Positions 23,047-32,700 of a DNA stretch of 64,000 nt are shown piece by piece. The notes beneath the pieces are model-generated. The model ran no database searches and was not told the DNA's origin. It was given only the letters and a program-made list of their open reading frames with translations. How positions within the stretch are numbered: the stretch's first letter is position 1; each line of letters opens with the position of its first letter. Source of the stretch: Areca catechu (Eukaryota; Streptophyta; Magnoliopsida; Arecales; Arecaceae); assembly GCA_021397845.1 (NCBI GenBank), contig CM038052.1:35944449-36008448 (forward strand). The letters run 5' to 3'. A program made the translations under genes and the position numbers.

Positions 23047-23275
23047 TTAGCCTAGCCTAGGGTCGTTTCCTAGCGACCAACGGTACGTTCTTCTTGGAAT
23101 AAATTTGATGCGGCGATTGATCGGGGCATCGTGTGCCGCGTCAAATTTGGTATCAGAGCAAATTTGATGCGGCACACGATGCCCCGATCAATCACCGCAT
23201 CAAATTTATTCCAAGGAGAACGGACCGTTGGTCGCTAGGAAACGATCCTAGGCTAGGCTAAACCAAATCAAATTA
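23047..23275. repeat. large inverted repeat with the PBS as its loop
   Basis: The arms of about 110 bp share GCCTAGCCTAGG, TTTCCTAGCGACCAACGG, AATAAATTTGATGCGG and GATCGGGGCATCGTG. The loop is about 11 bases of TGGTATCAGAGC. AT-rich A-run and T-run flanks (22925-23040 and 23280-23500) extend the fold less precisely. Confidence 0.85.
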
Positions 23276-23529
23276 AATTTTTTTCTAATTTTTTATTCCA
23301 ATGAAACCCACTTTTTTTTTCATATTTTTTCTCTTTTTTTTTTTTATAATCAAATAACCTCTTTTTTTTTTATTTTCTTTTCCCTTTTTTTTTCACTTTT
23401 TTTTCTCACGATTTTTTTTCTTTATTTCTCTTCTCATTTTTTTTTCTCCACAATTTTTTTTTCTTCCCTCTTTTTTTTTTCTTTCCTGCTATTCCTAAAG
23501 TCGGCTGAGAAGCCCGACTATGCCTTCAC

Positions 23530-24660
23530 GATCGTGCAAGCCATGCTTTCACGATCATGCTGAACAGGGGGCTTACGGGAGAGGCCTCGCCTACATCAGC
23601 GAGGGGCGAAAGGGATCCGACAGGGCGGCGACGGCCATCATGGCTAGCGACGGTGGAGGGGAGGAGACGACGGCTGGTGGCGTTGGACTTTGGGCCGTGC
23701 ATTGGTGTGGGCAAGCGGGGAGACGCTTGATTGGGAGAACAAAGGAGGAGACCGGCGGGAGGCTTCACGGCTGGAAGTGGAGGAGATGGCGGCAGTGTCG
23801 GTGATTGGGCGGCTCGGGCACTGGCAGTCTCGGCGGAGATCTGTGCACAGGGATGGCTGAGCCGTTTGGGACGGTCGATGGCATGGTTCTACCAGATCGG
23901 TGGTGCGGCTGAAATGTTGAAGGATAGGACCACGGTGGTTCTGGTAGCGGCGTGGGAGAATAGACGGATGGGGGTTTACGGGCTCGCGGCAGCAAGGAGA
24001 TGGGCGGGTGTCCAGCGTCTCGGCAGTGGGGACCGATTGGAGATGGGGTCGGCCGGTAGTAGCGGAGACACCTCGGTCGGTGAAGATGGAGGCGTGTGGG
24101 AAAGTGCTCTCTCCGATGGTGTCGGATGGGAATTGGTGGTGGCACTCTCGATTGAGGGAAATCGGAAAGGGGCTTGTTGGTAATGGTGTGCTCCGGAGAA
24201 TTGATTCATAGGATGTTGATTTTTTTCATGGAAGATAATAGTAACCAAGAAGAGAAGGAAGAGAGAAGGGGAAGAATCCAGAGGAAGAAGAAATACCAGA
24301 AGAGAGAAGAGAGGGTGAGAATAAGAGAGTCCAGGAAGAAGAAATACCAGAGAAAAAGAATAATCAGGAGAAGGGAAGAAGAAGGAGGAGGGAGGGAAGA
24401 ACCAGAAGAAGGGGAAAGTCGGGACGCACCCAGATGATTTCTCAAATATTTTTATTCATTGCTAATTTTTTTATTCATGAACAAACATCTTTAATAGACT
24501 AAAATATAATCGAAACTTCTCTACCGAGAGATCCGAACAAATGATAAGATAAATCCTAAAATAAATATTCAAACTAAGTAATCAAATTCTAAAAACAACC
24601 GATAAATCAATCCTAACAACAACGAATAATATAAGATAATATTCTTGAATTTAAATTCAA
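23530..24660. other. GC-rich then AG-rich interior of the right LTR-like unit
   Basis: The block from 23530 to 24180 is GC-rich with several open frames on both strands, none resembling a known protein. From 24230 to 24430 it is AG-rich (AGAAGAAATACCAGA repeats). From 24430 to 24660 it is AT-rich. I read it as LTR sequence (U3/R-like), not as a gene. A captured gene fragment cannot be excluded. Confidence 0.4.
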
Positions 24661-24884
24661 GAGTGCTGCATCGGGATTGGTGCAGATGATGACTTCAGAA
24701 TTCGTGCTCATCGACTCCAAGATCTTGGGCCCCAGGGTTTGGGCTGGGCTGGGCTGGGCTTCAGGTTCTGGGCTGGGCTTCTAGGTTGGGCTTCAGGATT
24801 GGACTGGACTAGGCTTCAGATTCTAGGCTAGGCTTCTGGGTTGATTTGGGCAGCTTCAGATTCTGGGCCGATGTCCTCATCATT

Positions 24885-25032
24885 GAGTCGATACTTGGAA
24901 ACCTAAGTGTCGACACTTGGTGTCGACACTTGGTTCTGGGTGTCAACACTTGGCGTGCCAAGGATTTTTGTCTGTGCCAAATGCTGAAGTGTCGACACTT
25001 GACTGACCAAGTGTCGACACTTGAGACTGAAA
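24885..25032. repeat. cluster of GTGTCGACAC palindromic motifs
   Basis: Five or more copies of AGTGTCGACACTTG or close variants (GTGTCAACACTTGG, GTCGATACTTGG) lie within about 150 bp. The core GTGTCGACAC is self-complementary. A second cluster occurs at 63829-63990. The stretch from 25033 to about 25311 is AT-rich and shows nothing recognisable. Confidence 0.8.
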
Positions 25033-25311
25033 AGCTCAGATTCAAGTGTAAATGGCCTCGAAAACATAAATATAATTCTTGAAATTTAAATGAATCATAA
25101 ACACATAATATTTAATCATTTAGATGCCCTTTTTCAATGAAAAGGATGTTCGGATTTGTGAGAAATGCTCCGTGCCATTACGTGCCATAAACCATACATT
25201 TTTAAGATTTTGAGGTGCTTTCTTCCTGAAAACTCATAACTTGAAATCCATATTAATATACAATATGCACTCAATATTTTGTTATTCATCAAAATCACTA
25301 GGTGGAGCCAA

Positions 25312-27737
25312 CAGTGTAGTCCATGCAAATCCTCTTTTTTCCATTATTCTTCTTGACCATGACCACATTTGCTAGCTAGTTGGGGTACTGCACCTCACAA
25401 ACAAAGCTGGCTGTGAGGAGCTTATCCACTTCCTTGTTGATCACCTGCTGCCTCTCCAGGGCGAAACACCTTTTCTTCTGCCAGACGGGGTGGCACTTCG
25501 GGTTAATGCTCAACTTATGAGTGATGATGTCAAGAAGAATCTCGGGCATGTCTACCGCTGTCCAGGTGAACGCATCCGCATTCGCCCGAAGGAATTTCAG
25601 CAGGTGGGCTCGCTCCTCTTCTTGCAGCTAGGCCCCGATTTGCATTGTCTTCGTTGGGTCGGTTCTGAGATGCTATGACAACGGGCATTCGATTGGGCCA
25701 CCTCTAGGGTCATGCACCCTTTGGTAAAGGTCGTCGGTGCTGGGGTCCTCCTCGGAGCTTCTGGCCCGTGAGACAGTTTGAAGACAGTGCTGGATTAGCT
25801 GAGGTGCCCCCCTCATTTCCCCTATGCCATAAGGAGTGGGAAATTGCACCAATAGTCGCTTGGTGAAAATGATCGCATCGAGCAGGTTGAGTCCAGGATG
25901 GCCAAGGATCACATTGTAGGCTGAAGGAAACCTAACAATTATGAAGGTCATCATGACAGTGCTCTGTCGAGGTGGTGTCTCAGTAGTGACTGGGAGAGTG
26001 ATTTCCCCTTCAACTCCCATAGAATCCCCAGTAAAACCGACAAGGGGAGTGTGCACAGGCTCCTGGAGAAAGCATCATAACAAAGGACATCAATCGAACT
26101 TTCACTATCGACCATAATCTATTTTACAGGATGCCTGGCAATCATCATCTTGACGACCACGCCATCGTTATTTACATTTTCAATCCCAGATCCCCCCTCT
26201 CTCATAAAGGGGAGTACATTTTCCAAACTCTCTCCCTCTCGGGCTCTTTTGGCAACGCGCTCTATTCCCCAACATATCATTCCCATAGGCTTCTCGGTGG
26301 GTCGATTGTCGACTGCAGGGATAGGAGGAAGAACAGCAAGTGCCTGAGGTTCTGCCGGGGTCTTGCCCCCTACAAACTTTTTGAGGTAGCCCCTCCTTAT
26401 TAGGTCTTCAATTTCTCTCTTGAGGTGGCGACACTCCTCGGTATCATGGCCGTGGTCGTGGTGGAATTGGCTGTACTTCATCTTGTCGCGACCATTGGAT
26501 GGCCTCAGCACGGGAGGGCGACGCAGGTAGCGTTCGCCCTCAATCTTCATGAGGATCTTTATCCTTGGGGTTAGGAGAGGTGTGTATCTTTTTTCTAGGA
26601 TGGGGCCGCTTTTCAGCTTCGACCCTTGATGGAAGTTTGAGGTGGCCGGTCCAGGCTTCCGCACCTCGGACGTCTCCCTCGGAGGTTACTTCTTCAGTGG
26701 CTTCTCGTCCAACTCCCTCTTCGTACGGTCTGCCTCCTCAGCGCGGATGTACTTGTAAACATGGAGGAGGAGATCAGAGTACATTTTCGGCTTCTTCTCC
26801 AGGAAGTAGGTTAGGCGGGAAGTCTTGTAGCACCTTTCGGCAAGCATCAAAATGAGCAATGAACTTCCTTTTCGATTGCGCAAAGGAGTTGATGCTTTCA
26901 GGCTCGAGACGGGTGAACCAAACTTGAGCTGCCTTCCGGATGCCTTCCGGAGAGTGGCTGGAAAGGTAATGCAGAAGAGGGCGTCAGTCGCCCCTTGGAC
27001 TCTCATGAGAGCCTTGTAGCTCTCAAGGTGGTCCAAAGGATCAGTGGTCCCATCGTAAGGATCCACCTGCGGCATGCAGAACCGGCTCGAGATTGGCTCC
27101 TCTTGGATCTCTCGGGAGAAAGGGGGACGGGCGTCATAGCTCGTAGGCTCACGGGAGGAGCTCTGCAAATTTACAAACCGGTAGGATAGCTCCGCCAGCT
27201 TGCGCTCCTACTCCTCCAGACGCCTTTCAGCCATGTGCCTGATGGCCTCGTCGGTGGAGCCTTCCGCTGAGGCTGACAGAGGAGGTGAGGATGATAGCTG
27301 AGGAGGGTCGCGATGGGGGGCCTTGCCTTTACGGCCTCGGCGGTGCTTAATAGTAGCTTGCTCGAGGGCTGGAGACCGGCTCTCCCGGTCGACTGACTCG
27401 TCTACTGTCTCTTCGTCGGGATCCGGTGGCTTCCCCGTCGGTCTGTCATGGCCCGCGGTAGCGAAGGCCTTCCTTGGAAGGACTGTCACGAGGTGCGGTG
27501 GCTTGGGCCGTAGGGGGCCTTAGCTGTTGGTGGGTAGCCAGGGATCGGTGTTGATGTTGTAACTGTTGCACCGCTGCAGTCATAACCTACATCTACTGAG
27601 TGAGTGAGGCCAATTGGATGTCCACCGAAGATGGTTGCGGTGGAGTGGGGGCTCCCTCTCTGGACTGTGCGGGCTCCCATGAGAGGGGGGTCCCCCGCAC
27701 GATTAGTGGAGACCTCCTGTGCTCGGGTCATCACCAT
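25312..27737 (-). pseudogene. Tat-A gag-protease and RT start, disrupted
   Basis: The frame opens with MVMTRAQEVSTNRAG (27737). A Pro/Ser-rich leader is followed by the capsid region near 27170-26700 (VDPYDGTTDPLDHLESYKAL, typical of Retrotrans_gag) and the AEEADRTKRELDEKPLKK segment. The zinc-finger-like FHHDHGHDTEEC (near 26470-26430, first Cys lost) and the RRGYLKKFVG linker follow. The protease active site is altered (VDSESSIDVL for the usual DSGS). The last part reads an RT entry (VINKEVDKLL...NVVMVKKNNG) near 25450-25340. Stops and frameshifts occur near 27485, 27205, 26685 and 26115. Confidence 0.8.
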
Positions 27738-27813
27738 GTTTCTGGTGGAGTTGCACGTAAGGGAATTGGCTTAAATCAGGGTGTGTCCTGCCCCCCTTCC
27801 TGGCACGCCAATC

Positions 27814-28917
27814 CATTATCGCCTACACCGTCATGGCCTGTAGCTGGAAGATGACCTCGGACATCGACCTCGTCACTCAGTAGCCAACTCATGTGCCCGG
27901 ACCTGTAAAACAGAGAAGACCCAGACCGGGGATCCGACGGGGAAACTCCGATGATCAAGTTAGTGACGATCTAGGAGAACATATCCTCCCCTATGGGCCC
28001 CTTTGCTCGGACTCCATACTTGGAGGAGGAGATTTGGTTTGAAAGAGAGAGAATAGAGCGAGGGTAGTAGCGGTGGAGAAGAGCTGGAGCTGTGTGGCTG
28101 TGTCCGTCAAGATCCTTCCGGCGAGTCTCTGGTAGCCCAAAGTGCTCGGCCTCTCGGTCCTTCTCCTATGGGCTGCCCTCTCACTTGTTTGCTCGAGTTA
28201 GTCTTGCTTACCTTCTGTCGAGAATCTTTGGAGAATCCTTTTAGGCCAGGATCCCTCCCAGCGGCTTACCTCGAGATCTTCCCCCCTCCGCAAGCGCCGG
28301 AAGGTCAACGTCTGGCAGTACTTCATGCCGTGCGCACAAGCACCTTCCTTATTCATGACAAGGAGTTATGTTGCCGGCTCTGACCTCCATCCTAATCGCT
28401 CCACTTTGGGAAATATGACAGAACCTCGATTGGGGGGCAGCCGTCCCCTGGATTTGAATCTTCCGGGACGATTTCTTCTTTCGGGTGGCACAGACGGTCG
28501 GTTGGGAGTGCAGTGCCTTGGTTAGGGTGCCTTTTCCTATCTGGTGTAAACAGTAGCGGGAGTGATTATGGCATCCTGGGGGGTGCTCCTCCGTGGTCCT
28601 TGGGCGACGGTCCGCTGCCCAAGGGAGGAGGTGCCGTGGGGCTTCAACTTCCAGCTACCGTATCTCTCGCCTGAAGAGAACTTGGCTTGAGGAGGGCGAG
28701 AGCTCGACTTCGGCCGGGGTGGACTCGATCTCGAGGGAGCCGCCCGACAAAAGAGCTCGAAGAGAGCAGGAGCTCGACTTTGATCGAGATAAGCTCGATC
28801 TCGAGGGAGCCACCCGGCGAAGGAGCTCGAAAAAGAAAGTTTGACATGGCGACTTCTTCCGATATGGCATCTGACTTAGTCTGACAGGGGCTCCATGTCA
28901 ATGATTCAGCCATATCA
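27814..28917 (-). repeat. 5' LTR of Tat-A
   Basis: About 1.1 kb. On the - strand it starts TGATATGGCTGAATC. Its inner end is near 27814 before the primer-binding region; this boundary is uncertain by about 15 bp. It aligns along most of its length with the Tat-B 3' LTR (54128-55630), including GACCTCGGAC..., ACATATCCTCCC and GTCCGTCAAG segments. It holds only two units of the tandem repeat that is expanded to eight in Tat-B. Its outer end lies 835 bp before the VSR ATG. Confidence 0.75.
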
Positions 28918-29752
28918 ATATGTAATGCATTTGAGAGGATTATAAACAGTTATAATCCACATATGTTTGCAATCTTAAGTATTATATATTTTTTAATCTT
29001 TTCTATATCTATCATATTTCTATCTCTTAAAATATAAAAAAGCTGAAGTACACAATAAAAATTAAAATATATAAAAGCCGGTGAAAAACAATGCCTTGAG
29101 CTTCGTTAAATAAATCACTCACTTAAAAATTACATTATAATATTTATTTTAAAAATAAATTCATGAAATTGATAAAGATGGGAGATGTAACTCAAAAATT
29201 ATTATCCTTAATTTTTAATGAACTTGTATCATCTTATCAGATTTCTAAATAAATTTAATTAGTACTTTATATTAAAAAAATGTTACATAAATATCAAGAT
29301 GCCAGGGGTTACGCGCCAAAGATAGAATATAAAAATATATTTTAAATAAAATAAAAATCTATCCCATACCGTTAGCATGCTCAAAACGTGGGCCATAAAA
29401 GATGGAGACCGCAACCTTTCCCTCACAAGCATCAAATGACGGTCCCCTTCGCTTCCAACGCTGAACCAATCACTGATCTCTACCGTACCCTTTCCTTACT
29501 CTTCCCCACTACCCCGCCACCCATCGTCTTCCCGTCTTCCCCGAAGCTTCCAGCGCTGCTTTAAACCCCCGTCCCACTGTTACGACCCCCGAACCGCTTC
29601 TGTAATAATATCAAACATTTGCCGGAATCTCTCTCTCGCTCGCTCGCTCGCGCCAACCCCAAAACCCTCTCTTTTCGATCCGCGCCACCTCCTTCTCTTC
29701 TCTTGTTCCCATCTCTCTCCTTTTCTTTGGCTTCGGCCTCGTGTTGGGGGAG
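28918..29752 (+). promoter_or_regulatory. VSR upstream region and 5' leader
   Basis: The AT-rich stretch 28918-29400 shows no gene. From 29440 composition changes to C/T-rich leader-like sequence with CCAAT (29464), TTTAAA (about 29561) and a CTCT/GCTC microsatellite (29625-29655). A TATA-like role for TTTAAA and a transcription start shortly after it are guesses. The region is short because a Tat-A LTR ends at 28917. Confidence 0.35.
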
Positions 29753-32700
29753 ATGGATCGATCGGATGGGCTTGTCTTAGGGTTACTCCTCATGGTTTGG
29801 GGGCTCGGATTGGGGTTTCTGGCGTCGCCGGCGGCGGGGAAGTTCGTGGTGGAGAAGAACAGTCTGATGGTGACCTCGCCGTCCGAGCTCCGCGGAAAGC
29901 ACGACAGCGCCATCGGCAACTTCGGCATCCCGCAGTACGGCGGGAGCATGGCGGGCATGGTGGTGTACCCCAAGACCAATAAATACGCTTGCGAGGAGTT
30001 CTCGGATTCAGATTTGTTCAAGCCCAAGCCGGGAGCGCTCCCCAACTTTCTTCTTATCGATCGAGGAGGTAACCCCCTTTCCGATTCCATAGTGTTCTCA
30101 AAAGAGAATAATTGAAGTTTAAGTTTTGTTCAGATTTCTGTTGGCATTTAATTTACTGGTTTTGAAAGCACAAACTTTTTTTGAGCGAATTGAAGGCATA
30201 AATTTTGGATCGGAATGATGTCCATGAACTGCATAGGATTCTTTTGTTGCCTATCACTGTGAACAAATAATACATAAAAGTAACAGTACTGGAGAGACAT
30301 TACACTTGTCTTCTTCCATTTAACAAGAAAAAGTAATGCAGTAGTTGGTAATGGTGGCATTAAATCACATGTCATGCCAGCATTCCTGAGTTCAGAAACT
30401 ACCTATCATACTGTTCTCAGTAGTTATATTTGCACTAAAAGGCACAACCATGCAAGTAACTATGCTAACTAGATGATTAAGGAAATTGTCCATTGTGAGA
30501 AATTAAAAATAGATATATTTTTGTATCTTAGCCTCACATTGTTGTAGTACTAATTACATTGATACTATTGATTGGAGAATCCTTTGTACAGAATACGGAT
30601 TCCCATGCCCAAATCATGATATCATTGTTGATACCGCAAGAGAAGGAAGCAGAGAAAATAGAATAAAAAATAATTTTTTTAGGGTATGCAAGATTTCACT
30701 ATGAGAAAAATATTCACTTACAAGATAAGGACTTGCACTCTCAATCCCGTATAATTTTTTTTTGAACAAGAAGTTTCAATTCTCTCATAAAGTTTTCAAC
30801 TCTCAGGAAAATTCTCTAGCCCTTACAGGATTTCTCTACCTTTACCACCCCTCCTGGAAGTCTTTTGGATCCTCATTCTGACCTCTCTGACCCTTGTCCC
30901 TCTTTTTATAGCTTCTTTCTTGAAGAGCACTTCGATAGGAGTTTAAAGCTTTAAATTGCATTGAAAAAAATTATCTTCCTTAAACTGCATTGAAAAAAAT
31001 TATCTTCCTTAAACTGCATTGAAAAAAATTATCTTGTCCAATTATTGTTTGATCCATAGAAAATTCGTAGCCACCCGATCATCATCGAACATGCCTAAAA
31101 TCATGCAGATCAGGTCCAAACCGAAATCAGAATGCCCCGTAGTTGTCGGATCTTCATCTAAAACGCGTGCTATTGTAGGATTGTGCAAAACGTGCCATGG
31201 ACCATGATAAAACACTATCCTCATCCCTGTGGACTACAACACCATCCCATGAATCACGCTCATGTCATGGACTGTGCATGGACCGTGGCTGGGCTGCACT
31301 TGCGCATCCGCCGCGTGCTGGGTTGCACTCGCGCATCCGCGCACGTGCTGGACCGCGCGTATCGCATGCACTGGGCCATGCACCTGGTTAGGTTTGCGGG
31401 CCTGCCTTTGTGCGAGCGTTTTTTTCGAGCCTGGTTCTTTTTATGCTTGGTTTTGGATTCTATTATAGGTCGAATCGAGGTGCTAAACCTAGCAATCTCC
31501 ACCTCGACTCGATATTCGATCTCTATTTGGCTTTGAAAGCTTGTAACTATTGCCTCCATGTCCTAGGATAAATGCTTGCTGCTTATGGATGGACAAACAT
31601 AGAAGTCGAGTCAGGCCGCTCGATCCCATCTCCATCCTCTGCTGTGCTCATCTTGACCTAAGACCTTCTTGGAAAAATCTCTTACAGCAATAAGAATTTC
31701 ATCATGTGACGTCGCCTACCATCCTCTCTCATCTCGTCTCTCGTCTCGTATCTGATCCACCTGCTCTCGGAGCTCTATCTCGTACTGGACTTCTATCTAT
31801 ATCAGGGATACCAACTCCTACTAGATTTCCTGTCAAGAGATAGTATCATCTATGCTTCTTTCCTTGTAAGACAACCCTACTGCCATGAATAACCTTCAAG
31901 ATTTTATTACCGGCTTTCCATGTATAACCATTTAAATCCAGTTTACTCAATGATATTAGATTCTTGCTGAAGCTAGGCATATATTGAATCTTATCTAGTT
32001 TTCTCGATATTCCATCATGAAGCTTTAAGTTAACTATTCTTTCATTCTTGATTGCATAGCTCGATCCGTCTGGTAGGTGGATAGCATCTGCTTTACTCTC
32101 TAAAAAGTTAAATAGTTTCTCTCTGCAACACGTGATAGAGACATGCAGAATCTAAAATCCATTATTGGGAAGGAGATATTTCATCGGATATCATGAGCAC
32201 ATTACTGTATTCATCATTGTCGCTATCATTGGCCACTGCTGTAGAGCCTTCATTCGATTTTGAGTTGTGGACAATCTTTGACATGATGTCCCAGCTCGTC
32301 GCATCGATAGTACTTGATCTTGCTAGTGTCTTTCGACTTGAACCTGCACTGCTCGCCATGCAATCCTTTGCCACTCCATTTTCTACCACCATCTCTTTCA
32401 GAGACTGCCAATACTAAGTTCTTGTTTGAACTCAAAGCTTGGTTTTGCCTGAGAATCTTGTTCTGAAAAAGTACTGAGATGACCTCCTCCATCTTGATAG
32501 TGATCTTTTTCACTGGAAAAGCAGTCATCAAGGATTTAAAGGAGTGTGGAAGTGATGATAACAAGACTAACATCCTAGTTTTCTCTTCAACCTTCTCATA
32601 CTGAGAAGATCGATAAGGATCATTTGAAAATTATTCAGATGCTCTGCACACTTTGTCCTTCGCTCATCCATAGTTAATAAAACTACTTTCAAAGAAAGAG

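Larger units (their letters stand above)
22470..24882. mobile_element. inverted LTR pair joined at a primer-binding site (non-autonomous LTR derivative)
   Basis: A TG-starting sequence at 22470 matches, in inverse orientation, the sequence ending CA at 24882 (about 210 bp at each outer edge; both begin GGACAT[T/C]GGCCCAGAATCTGAAG inward). The inner parts match again as inverted arms (about 22840-23153 against 23166-23530) around the loop TGGTATCAGAGC, which is a tRNA-iMet primer-binding site. In the left-to-right direction the left arm reads as an LTR 3' end followed by its PBS; the right arm is the same LTR end inverted. The right LTR-like unit is about 1.7 kb; the left is about 0.68 kb, lacks the middle, and contains an extra inverted copy of the outer repeat (22681 to about 22780). 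No gag or pol is visible, and I find no target-site duplication. Confidence 0.6.
25312..28917 (-). mobile_element. Ty3/gypsy Tat-like element, 5' part (Tat-A)
   Basis: Oriented on the - strand, it begins with its 5' LTR (28917-27814), has a presumed primer-binding region (TTGGCGTGCCAGGAAGGGG, about 27808-27790), and carries gag from ATG 27737. It continues through protease and is cut in the first part of reverse transcriptase near 25312. Its protease to RT-start sequence aligns with Tat-B (62290-63580), which fixes the truncation point. The rest of pol, the antisense ORF and the 3' LTR are missing. Confidence 0.8.

Noticed and set aside
23520..24248. Several overlapping open frames suggesting a GC-rich gene or a captured gene (Pack-MULE)
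   Set aside because: No frame resembles a known protein, both strands are open because of composition, and the flanks behave as an inverted LTR pair with a tRNA-Met site, not as MULE ends with a 9-bp duplication.
29741..29752. Earlier in-frame GTG as start of the VSR protein
   Set aside because: The ATG at 29753 gives a standard signal peptide; plant genes rarely start at GTG and the extra residues are not conserved in the family.
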